In this document: piece by piece, positions 1 to 9,172 of the stretch
Position numbering within the stretch: the first letter of the stretch is position 1
Layout: the number at the start of each line of letters is the position of its first letter
Source: Lineus longissimus
Taxonomy: Eukaryota > Nemertea > Pilidiophora > Heteronemertea > Lineidae
Assembly (NCBI RefSeq): GCF_910592395.1
Contig: NC_088309.1
Span: forward strand, 21,702,599-21,766,598
Length of the DNA stretch: 64,000 nt
Direction: 5' to 3'
Translations under genes and position numbers: made by a program
The notes under the pieces: model-generated
Databases searched by the model: none
The model's input: only the letters and a program-made list of their open reading frames with translations
What the model was told of the DNA's origin: nothing

Positions 1-699
1 AAAAGTGCTCCGACATTCCTGGTTTCTACAGCCAACTGGACTGGAGACCCTGTAACCGTGCTTCGACATATGTAGCATAATCAGGACATACATGAATAAT
101 AGTAGGCTGTATACATATAGCCACAGGAAAAAATGCTTTACAGAGTACCATGTATGCCTGGTTATCATTACAAGAAACATTCACATTGAAAAAAAGACCC
201 AATTCACCACTGCATTCAAAATTTTGCCTTGTCCAAGTTCCATAGATTTCCAAAATTAAGATTCCAAGTTTCATCACATATTGTGAAAGTCCTCAGCCTG
301 GATCCAGTTCAATGAAGTACATTTTTTCTGAAAGCATTTGATACGGCATCACTGGTAATAATCCCAAGGAATCCACACAATTCAAGAAATAAAAGCAATA
401 ACTGGTGTTATTGGCGATATGCTATCCTAGAAGTAGTTTTATTATTATAGTCACTACGTTTATTCCAATCAGTGGTACTGAAAAGACAAGAAAGAGACCA
501 GGAGTTTACTTTACAGGACATAGAAGAAGAAAGCTGTAGGGATGGTTGACTAGGAAAGGACCCAATCATCGAAGAAGGCCTTTTTGCAGGATTTATGAAT
601 TTGTAAATTATGTTCTTGAGGCACTCACTTGCAAAATAAACATCATTGAGAGCTGTTAATAGTGATTCAATAGGGCATAACCCTCCCATTTCTCTTAGT
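1..699. other. Left edge, no firm gene; possible 3' exons on minus strand
   Basis: No complete gene can be supported here. On the minus strand, open stretches near 26-277 and 629-719 have coding-like composition and lie next to splice-like sites, for example an A|GTGAGT donor at 623-629. Their reading frames do not join coherently to the small model at 700-1190. They could be 3' UTR of that model or exons of a gene that continues off the left edge. Confidence 0.3.
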
Positions 700-1190
700 T
701 TAACCAGTCCTTTTCTTTGCTATGAATTTACAAATTCCTGGAAAAGACACCAGTATGAAACTAATGATGAATTTTATGTTGCTTGATATTTGAAGTACTT
801 ACTTCTCATGACAGTTCTGATTGATCTAACGAGATGTAGCACCTGAGTTTTAACACCGGGTTCCTCTCCAAAACCTCGTTGATCAGAGCCCATTCCAACT
901 GAAAAATGTTCAAGCCATATCATGAGATGTGAAAAGTCATCCACCGAACAGCAATCATCAATGGGTGTGGTCTGCGCACCCCACCCCCTCGACGGCTGGG
1001 CTAACGACGAAGAGCGGTTGTCTTTTTGTAACACCCCGTATGCCATCCGACAACGGAGTGCAAGATTCTGTTCATTGTGGAATACAAGTATGTATATAGC
1101 GCCATGTACAATAAAGTTCCATACTCGGACAACAACACCCACTACACTCAACCCATGCATGTCGACATACGCTAGCTCAAATACAAACAA
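700..1190 (-). CDS. Unidentified small gene, two-exon model
   Basis: I do not recognise this gene. The model joins an open frame at 1190-803 to a short last exon at 737-700, using a GAGAA|GTAAGT donor and a TGTCTTTTCCAG acceptor; phases agree (1/1). The product would be 141 aa. The N-terminal half is hydrophobic (VVGVVVRVWNFIV, then GAIYILVF) and could be a membrane segment. The C-terminus is basic and ends KKRTG before TAA. A second possible acceptor at 899-901 lies inside the long exon, so exon 1 may be shorter and further exons may lie elsewhere. No domain is visible. Two frames are open over part of 803-898, which weakens the call. Confidence 0.28.
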
Positions 1191-1706
1191 ATTTAAGTTT
1201 CCACCATTCTTATAGTAATAGGGTATAATGCTATATACTTTTTGCTAAAAATCTTTCTTCGTGAAGAACGCAAATAGCGTTCAAACACAGCAATGTCGCC
1301 TCCAGCAGACTGTACAAACCAAACGCCATGTTGGCAATTTCCTAGTTCCATGATCTCCCGATAGACTTCGCGTGATGACGTATCAGGAAGTAATTTGCAA
1401 TGTTTACAACTTCCAGGATCACCACGTGTACTTTCGAGTGTAGATGATGAAATCCCGGATAATGCACACGCCTCTTCCCTTTGGTGTTGCGTTAGGCGTT
1501 TTGAAATGCTGACGTGTATTCTAAGGCTGACGTAGCCTAAATGGGTTTAAAACCACAGCAGTCTAAAGAAATAATCATTTCACTAAGAACTATTCAAACC
1601 GAATCTCTGTCAATCCTATAAAGCGGAGCAGCATTTCTTGATCATATCATAAAGCGAGGATCGATTATTTTAACACGACGGAAAGCTGGTTATTCGACAA
1701 AAGACA
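1191..1706. other. Intergenic, promoter side of the Hsp20-like gene
   Basis: This stretch is non-coding in all frames. It holds the TATA box of the gene that starts at 1707. I saw no clear heat-shock element (alternating GAA/TTC with two-base spacing), so heat induction cannot be claimed from the promoter. Confidence 0.5.
1617..1622 (+). promoter_or_regulatory. TATA box of Hsp20-like gene
   Basis: TATAAA lies 90 bases before the ATG at 1707. This would place transcription start near 1645-1650 with a 5' UTR of about 60 bases. Confidence 0.55.
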
Positions 1707-3983
1707 ATGAATAAGAAAGGGTCCTTGGCTTTGATGGGCCTGGCAGTCTGTTTGGGAGCTCTGCCATCATCCACTGAGGGATTTGGTATCAAGGTCCACT
1801 CCTGGCCGGGATTCGAGTGAGTATTCCCTCTTTCTTGCTCGCTTTCTTTTTTCTTGAATGATGATTACAAGACCCACAGTTTCTGTGCTTAAATCCGTAT
1901 ATCTAATGTCACCACTACTGGCAACATGATATCGTCCGTATGGGGGACATGAGACAAATGGGGGTTTACTCACAAAACGTTTTAGAAGTCCATCCTACTA
2001 CCCTTGCTTGACGGTTTGATACATAATTGGGAGGATAAGTAACAGATCATGATGTTGATACTAATAAAAAAAACTAAAACGCACAGCAATAGAAGAACTC
2101 TCATCTAATTTTAACAGAGGAAAAACATCAAGGTCCAACCGGGGATTGAACCCGGGACCTCTCGCTTATGAGCCCATCATTCTACCGACTGAGCTAAAGG
2201 GAATTTCAATCATCGGCCCGACGCTGCTACTGAGTAGCGACGGCTCCCAGTCTGACAGTGGTTGCATTTATGTTGTTCTGGTAGTCTTTGAGTTGAAATA
2301 GACGTATTCGAAAAACTCTCACCCTATTTAATTTTGTTTAGGTCGTCCATGATTCCGATTGTGACTCCTCTCCGCGGTCCCGTCGAGAAATTTGCCCTAC
2401 TGCGCCCATTGTTTTCACAGCATACTCAAAAATGTTTTCCTTTGTGTCTTTTCAGTGACGATGTTGACTTTTGGCCAGATATCGACGAAGACCTCTGGAG
2501 ATCTCCGCTGGGAGTAAACCTGGACCAATGGCCCAGATTTTCCGTCCTAGACTCCGATACGTTCCTGGAAAGGCCGTCACCAAATGAGCGGAGATGTCGT
2601 GGAAAACGTGCCGTAGATCGAGCGACAGAAACTGGCGACGAGGCGAAAAGACCTAGACACAGCGCCGAAGACATAGGAAGGTGTGGTGATAATGAAGCTC
2701 GTCAAATACATTGCCAGGGCAATAGCTTTCAAAGTGAATCGAAGGGTAACGGAGCTGGTGTCTGGAATCCGAATAGATGTAGTGGGGAACCGGATGAGAA
2801 TTCAGAACACACGCGCCGTCGGAGTGAAATTGAAAAAAAACGCGATGCTGAGATGGAAAGATTGCGAAATGAACAAAGAATGTTGAAGGAACAGGAAGGA
2901 AAGTACAAAGACGAACTCAATAAGTTGAAGAAGAAACGACAGGAGTTGCAGGAGGCGGTGAAACAGCACAGACGTGATGAACAGATAGAGGAAGGAAGCA
3001 GACGATATAGAAGGGAGGAGGAGGCGAGACTCAGACCTGAGCCGGAGGAACGGCTGCGGCGTGAGGAGTTGAGAAGAAAGCTACAGGAAGAAGAGGGGAG
3101 GCAAAGGCATGAGGAGTTGATGCGAATGCGGCATAAGGAGGTGCAGAGGCAGAGGCATGACGAGGCATTGCGGCGGCAGAGACGGGACGAAGAGGCGAGG
3201 CTTGAACGTGACCGGCATCAATCGAGGCTGAGGCGTGAGGAGGAGGAAAGGGCAATGCGGGAACAATTAGCGCGGCAACAAGACCGAGTGAACCGGGAGC
3301 AGGAACTAGAAGGACAGCGGCTACGACCCGAAAAATGGGTGAGGCAGGAACGACAGCGGCGGGAGGAGGAGCATGAGAACTCGAGGCGAAATGTACACCA
3401 ACAACAAGAAGAGCAACGACAGAATGAGGACCGGTTGGCGAAGATACAAAGGCAGCTAAGCGAATGGGAGGCAGTCACTAAGAGACCAAGCGATGGGGCC
3501 TCACGCGATTGTCATGCAGAACCTCAAAAGCGATCTGATCTCGTTATCCTAGACATTCCGAAAGACTATTATCCGGAGGAGCTAAATGTCAAAACAGAAG
3601 GACATCATTTGAAAGTCAAAGGTACGCAATTTTGTAAATGTGAGGATGGTTGTGTGTATAAAGAATTCGAAAGGTCACTTAGTTTGCCTCGGACGATTGA
3701 TACGGATAATTTGTCCGCTACTTTGGACTCGCACGGCCGTCTTCGAATTAATGGTTATAGGTGCAGTCAAGAGGTGACTCCGTCCGACAGAACTGTCTCC
3801 GTTCGTGGTCTTGGAATTCCAAATTCTTCCGGGAGGACACAATGCGCCCAGCCACAGACCGGAGTTAACATTAGAACAAGTAGAAACACTCTGAAAATGC
3901 CGAAAGCTTATGAGTTTGACGAAGTGACGGGGACATACGATACCATCGACGATGACGGTGTCACGGTTGAGGATGAGGTTTAG
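1707..3983 (+). CDS. Secreted coiled-coil protein with C-terminal alpha-crystallin (Hsp20) domain
   Basis: Two exons, 1707-1816 and 2456-3983, joined in phase 2 (GA|gtgagt ... tcttttcag|T), give a 545-aa protein. Exon 1 encodes a classic signal peptide: MNKKGS, then hydrophobic LALMGLAVCLGAL, with cleavage expected near STEG. Exon 2 starts with an acidic, Trp-containing segment. An extremely Arg/Glu-rich coiled coil or single alpha-helix follows at about residues 156-378. An alpha-crystallin domain lies at about 396-473; its landmarks are VILDIPKDYYPEELNVK, KEFERSLSLP and GRLRING, matching small-heat-shock-protein strands. The loop between strands carries FCKCEDGC, three cysteines that fit an oxidising extracellular setting. 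An acidic tail follows. Ordinary small HSPs are cytosolic and far shorter, so a secreted form fused to a long charged helix is unusual. An unspliced reading from the ATG at 2334 would lose the signal peptide; I prefer the spliced model because both splice sites and the phase fit. Function is unknown; an extracellular chaperone or matrix role is inference. Confidence 0.82.
2131..2203 (-). pseudogene. tRNA-Met(CAT)-like relic or SINE head
   Basis: The minus strand shows an A box (TAGCTCAGTCGG), a CTCATAA loop with CAT anticodon, a perfect T arm (CCGGGTTCAATCCCCGG) and a TTTTT terminator a few bases downstream. The acceptor and anticodon stems pair poorly, so it is unlikely to be a working tRNA. 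It is better read as a tRNA pseudogene or the tRNA-derived head of a SINE. It lies in the intron of the Hsp20-like gene, on the opposite strand. Confidence 0.6.
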
Positions 3984-4627
3984 ACGACGATTTGGGATGC
4001 AGCATATCGCTCAAATTACTAACAGTTTTCATGCTCGATGGAAATCATGTCTGTATACACTTGCGATTAATGTACATAATTTGAATGTCAATAATGTGAT
4101 AATCTACTATTGGACCAGGTTTGCTGTCAGTTGTTTTGTATTTGATTACACTAAAAATAACTCGTTTTCATAGATAAAGTGTTTTCTTTTCATTTTTAAA
4201 ATATAGATTGCTACATGTATGTCCATATTTCCGGAGTAGCTAAAGCGATGAGTTCTGACAGCCGTTTCTATTCATGTTATCTATACATGGACACTGACAG
4301 CTGTACCGCAACATATTCGGGATCATCTTGCATCAGAAATTGTGCTCAAACATTCTGAGTCCCAACCATTTCCCACACCAACGCCCGATACAGTGACCAA
4401 CCAACCGAATAAGCAACACAAAATTAACCGATAAAGTGACCTCATCTTCCAAGGGGGTGGCCACATCTTCTACCGTCGGTTGGGTCACTTATTCGGGTGA
4501 TAGTCACCTAATCTGTTGTAACAGCTCCTGCCTATATAGTCCTCCTTTATATTTTCTCAATATAAGTGTCTAACATACAGCTTCATGCGTTGGCTTTCAT
4601 GCCTATACTTTATATACTCGTTCAGAG
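3984..4627. other. Intergenic between convergent genes
   Basis: This stretch holds the 3' UTR of the Hsp20-like gene and, on the other strand, that of the Ig gene. No canonical AATAAA is obvious for either; an AATATA variant on the minus strand near 4545-4555 could serve the Ig gene. No other feature seen. Confidence 0.45.
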
Positions 4628-7600
4628 TTACGATCTTTCGACAGTTACTTCAAAGGAGCCTAAAACTTTGATTTCAAGCCGGTGTAACATCTGTGGTTGT
4701 TCCCCATGTGTCAGTGTTTCCAAACAATAGGCAGCTAGAGAGACCACGACTTTTCAATAGGGGGGATACACAGAAAAACTTGTCAATCTATTTTTGAGCG
4801 TTCCCAAACAATGAGGGGAAACACTCAAAAACAGAAACACTCAAAAACATTACACCGGTTTGGGTCTTTCACTTGGCACAAGTACGTTCTCTCGTCAGAC
4901 TGGTCTGCGTCATTAATGGTAAGAGTGGACATGTCATCGATTACCGACAGATCGTACTTATCGTCGGTGAAAAATATTTTCGAGCCACTGGCGATGATGA
5001 CGCGAAAATTGGACTTGACCATGACCTTAACCCAAGTCACCTGAAAATATATCACCGCAACGTCATTTCAAGCAAACATTTCCTTAAAAGGACTATACGA
5101 TTGCATATGCATACACTATTATTTTCAGAAAATGTTGCTGGTCAACTTTGCCGTGTGATACAGAGGGATCATTCAGACCAAGACTAAGGACTAGTTTAGA
5201 ACGTACATGTGCGTCTCGAAAAAAGATGTGATTTCAGAACAAGTAAGAAGTGACCCTGCACGCTGGACAGCTCGACCGGAATACTATCTCACCTTGGATT
5301 GCTCCAAGGGGGTGGTCAGCGTCTCCAGATTGCAACGCAAAGTTGCCGAACTTCCTTGTTGTCTCTCCGCCACTGAAAAATATCCTATTTTCAAAATTGC
5401 CAACAATTGGACAGGTAAAAATAAGAAGTGGTTTCTCTCGTGCGAACTTTTTCTCACATCATGGGTATGCGGATTCATAATATGAATGATATCGATAAGC
5501 CAGTTTATGCATAAACCGTTCAGTTCATCTTCTGTTTTTCAATCAAAAATAGTCGATTTCAAAAGTGTGCAGTTTTTATTCTCTGTATACCTATGATTGT
5601 GTTGCGTTTTTCCTCCTCTTCCACGACGAGTTTAATTGAAGCCAAGACTCGAACATCTCCAGCTCTGGCTCGAATCTGACATTGGTACGTTCCCGCATTC
5701 TCGGCTTCTGCGTTCCTAATGACCAGCGTCCACTTTCCTCCGGTCACCGTTACATACATATCGGGGTCTTGGTCAAAAGTAAACAAGCCGACTGTGACAG
5801 GCGCTGGCGACCCTTTCTTTTTCCACACAATAGTCTGAAATGCGATGAAAGTGTATCACTGTCGGAGTAGACTAGGCACAATAAAACACAGAAAGTCATA
5901 TATCCTTTTATAAAGTGATACACTTGTATTTAGTGTGGATGGCGGGCAGCATGTTGGTTGGCCAGGCACCGGCCCATTTTTTTGCTAGAACTTGAAATCC
6001 GAAAGCAATTTGAATTTCAAAATAGTTTCAAGGGTGAGAGCCTGTTCTCTGGAAAACAAAGAACAAAGAACTCCGACTACCAACCTTGAAATTGGCAATC
6101 ATTTCGTTTTGAAGGGGTGCAAATTGCTTTAGGAGTTCAAGTTCTAGCCAAGATGGTCAACCCTGAGTATTGCCTCATAGATCTTTTTCAGATCAGGCCT
6201 AAATACGGCATCCCGAACTTCAGGCCAACACTCGGCACTAACGACCCGGCGAGCGGAGGAGAATACGACTGACTCTGGTTTTTCGCCTACGGATGATCAC
6301 ACGAAACTGTTGGAGATGGATGCTGCAGGATTGGTTTGCTGAAACATGTTTTACACGAGTTTTCTTGATTGCCAAATTTGTCGATGCCTGGTCTGAGAAT
6401 GGGAACTATCGTGCATACTCACCTGAGTGCCAAGAGTGCCGGTAACATGACATGGAAGTTTAGCTGTGCGACCGGAGCGTATTCTGATTACTGAAAGCAA
6501 AACCAAGATGGCATACGGTAGCAACAACACTAAGCTCGACGGCCACTCTGTTCACGGGGTGAACTGAATGTTTACTCAGCTACATGTAAAAGGCAAAATT
6601 ATTAATTCTTTTGAAGAAGATAATTGATAATGAGATAAAGACTTGCTATGCAGCATTTTGATATCTCAATTTTGTATTTGCTTTTTCTCTGCAAACACCT
6701 TATTTAATTGAGTCACCTTTTTCCCTCGCTTCAACGACGACTTTGAAAGAAGCGATGGCCCGTGCTTCGGTTGTCTGACATCTGTATGTCCCCGCGTCCG
6801 GGTCTACCGCGTCACTAATGGCAAGGACAAACTGGTTCCCGGTCACCGTTACATCGTATTTTTCCGCTTGGGTAAATAAGATCGAGCCTATGGAGATGAG
6901 TTCTTGCCCTCGGGGCCCTTCCTTGATCCAAAATACCTTAAATACAGATACCGTCTGCCCTCATATAGACTCCACAAGAGAAAACACCACGTAGCCATGT
7001 TCATAAGTTCGTACGAAAACAGTTCTATAATTTATTAGAATACTTTTAAGGCATTATTAAGGGTAGACACACGGGTGGATACACTGATAGACTACATGTA
7101 TCCTTGATACAAAATGTAAAATGTTTATGTTGGTTTGATATAAACTATGATGAATTTCATCCAACTTAGCTTAACACTTAAACATCGGTGACCACAAGCT
7201 GCATCATCAACCATGCAAGCTGAGCATTTCTGGCACCCATTTTTATCTGCATGGATGGAGTAACAGGCACGTTAGACAACGGCTGTGGGTTCGAAACAGG
7301 TACCTCTTGAACGCTTATAGTCGATGACTAGTTATTGTTAAGGATGAATGCCTTTTTTAAAAGGCCCTACACGAGTTTCAAGTGAATACGATAGAGACTA
7401 CTGACCTGTCTATCAGTGTCGCTGGTAACATCACATCGAAGTAGAGCCGTATCACCAATGTGAACTTTGACTTCTGTAAGCAAACCATGATCTTACTACA
7501 GGTCATAGGGGCCACAAGCACGAGAAAAAAACGGTGTTGGCGACAAACATCACAAGGTAAATTTCTTAAACAATCCCGTACACATGACGAATTTGCAGCG

Positions 7601-8498
7601 GAAAATTGCTGAATGTATGCTTATAAACCAAAAACGCCTTCAATGATGCTAAAATATTTATTTGGAAGTGACTACTTGGCAAGCCCGGCTTACCAAACAG
7701 CGACTTTTTCTTGTCCTGAATGAAGAGCCGAACTCATTAATACTAAAAGTAAAGTCTCCAGCTCGCCAAACAGGGTAGATTTTTTACCTGTTTGGCAAGC
7801 CCGGCTGGCCGAACAGGGTGGCTTTTTAGTGCTGTTTGGCAAGCGGCTCTCCAAACAGGACAAAAAAAGATGCCTGTTCGGCGAGCGGCTTGCCAAATAG
7901 ACCCGGTCAATATATTTACACACTTCGTACTCCGTCGTTCGTATAACTCTTCGTAAAGGATTTCGAGACTTGCCTATGTTTAATTTGTACGAAAACGAAC
8001 CCCTTTAGTGTAAGAAATCCAGTTACTCGTTGAGATATGAAGACTTATCGACTTGGAATATCTTACAGTGTTTCTGCATCAACCAAGGAGTGAAATGAAA
8101 TCCAATTTGTATCGATGACGGTTTCAACAAGCTTTATTCTCGAGACGCAACATGAATGACACAAAGGACGAGTATCTTTCAAAAAAGGGTTGATCGATTC
8201 ATACCAATTCAGGGTATATATCAGCAGTGTAATGACCGCTCAGAGACTGCTGTACATATACACCACCCTGCGTCAGTTCTTCAAAAAAGCATAAGAAACG
8301 TTCTCCAACTCGAGCGGCATTATCCAATATGCAATATAATATGGAACTCGACGAAAGAAAGCATAGGTCTCAGGAAAAGAGATGATTTTACACTTAACAG
8401 AAGGTTTTCTACTTGCCTTTTTCTTCAGCAGACGTGTTACAGATGTTTGAGCAGACTAGTATCAAGAAGTAAATCGCAAACATTGGCACAGACACCAT
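4628..8498 (-). CDS. Secreted three-Ig-domain protein
   Basis: Eight minus-strand exons are predicted: 8417-8498, 7406-7473, 6717-6936, 6423-6490, 5591-5834, 5293-5372, 4854-5040 and 4628-4734 (351 aa). Exon 1 encodes a signal peptide (MVSVPMFAIYFLILVC) and ends at a GC donor (AAAAAG|GCAAGT). Each Ig domain uses two exons: a short one with the first Cys, then a phase-0 intron just before the Trp strand, then an exon with the second Cys. Domains are joined by phase-1 introns. Cys pairs are about C41-C103, C137-C198 and C241-C309; second cysteines sit in AGTYRC, AGTYQC and ERTYLC contexts. No membrane segment or GPI signal follows, so it is probably secreted. The third domain is interrupted by a small transposon at 4683-4854. 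The model splices most of it out and keeps a 19-residue element-derived insert. If that intron is not used, translation stops at 4825 and the last strand is lost. Which Ig subfamily this belongs to, and its ligand, are unknown. Confidence 0.75.
4683..4854. mobile_element. 172-bp MITE-like element inside Ig domain 3 coding sequence
   Basis: The element is flanked by CCGG on both sides (4679-4682 and 4855-4858). Its ends are imperfect inverted repeats of about 40 bases, starting TGTAAC on one side and TGTAAT on the other, with an inner GTGTTTCC / GGAAACAC pair. A diverged relative lies at 34921-35117. Joining the flanks over one CCGG gives an uninterrupted Ig F-G hairpin, so the insertion is younger than the gene. 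Confidence 0.7.
7664..7908. mobile_element. Fold-back MITE, short copy (245 bp)
   Basis: Composed of alternating TTTGGCAAGC and GCTTGCCAAA words in both orientations. Outer inverted repeats read CTACTTGGCAAGCC at the left and, on the reverse strand, CTATTTGGCAAGCC at the right. It shares about 150 bases almost unchanged with the right half of the copy at 39937-40478. It lies in intron 1 of the Ig gene; an imperfect AT-rich duplication may flank it. Confidence 0.72.
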
Positions 8499-9172
8499 AT
8501 TTGAATTTCAAGACAAACTTAGACTAACTAGCTGTTTCCTGAACTTGCTGTTACTATTTGCCGCCGATTACTGAGTAAAATAGACCAGACGATTGCCCAG
8601 TCTGTAACGAAACGACCCAATCATCAGTAATGATTTCGCCAATTTCGTTGCAATGCTAAATGATGAAACATAAGTATCTAATAGTGAGCCCTCATCTGTA
8701 TATTGAGGCCAGCCGGCACAGATTTTTCTAAGAGTAATGTAGATTTCGACAAACAGGGTGACAGGACAGATACGAAAACAAGGAGAGTCGAGCATGTTTT
8801 TGTCGCTTAATGCGCGGGGCAAATGGTTTCATGATTGATTTATATGATATCATCGTTAAAGCGGTCACCAATAATGTCTATTTGAGAACTGATAGTCTAT
8901 CGTTTGTCTTTGTTTAATAACGATCTGTTAGACTGTAACACGTGTTCCACGTGCACAAAACACACGAATGACTCCGGAGTAACGTATATTTCCACAGTCC
9001 TTCTTGTTTAAAAACGTAACTTGGCCGATTTTGATCAGTTATACCAGAGTCTTTCAAATAAATTTTGTAATCGAACAGATTGCGTGGAGGAACGCAAGAG
9101 AATTTCCATTCGACCGGTCTGTATTTTGATCGTCTCAAACAAATTGAAAATGAAATTTGTCATGGCTGTTTG
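8499..9172. other. Intergenic between Ig gene (5' side) and C16orf89-like gene (3' side)
   Basis: Two minus-strand genes lie in tandem here. No coding frame is convincing. The minus-strand ATTAAA at 8913-8918 is a plausible poly(A) signal for the C16orf89-like gene, giving a 3' UTR of about 250 bases. I saw no clear TATA box for the Ig gene. Confidence 0.45.
8913..8918 (-). promoter_or_regulatory. Candidate poly(A) signal, C16orf89-like gene
   Basis: ATTAAA on the minus strand, about 255 bases after the TAA at 9173-9175. It is the nearest canonical-type signal after the last exon. Confidence 0.35.

Noticed and set aside
3031..3478. Several minus-strand open frames opposite the Hsp20-like coiled coil
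   Set aside because: These are shadows of the low-complexity Arg/Glu-rich coding sequence.
8156..8527. 123-aa plus-strand open frame
   Set aside because: It lies antisense to the signal-peptide exon of the Ig gene and its intron; no coding features of its own.
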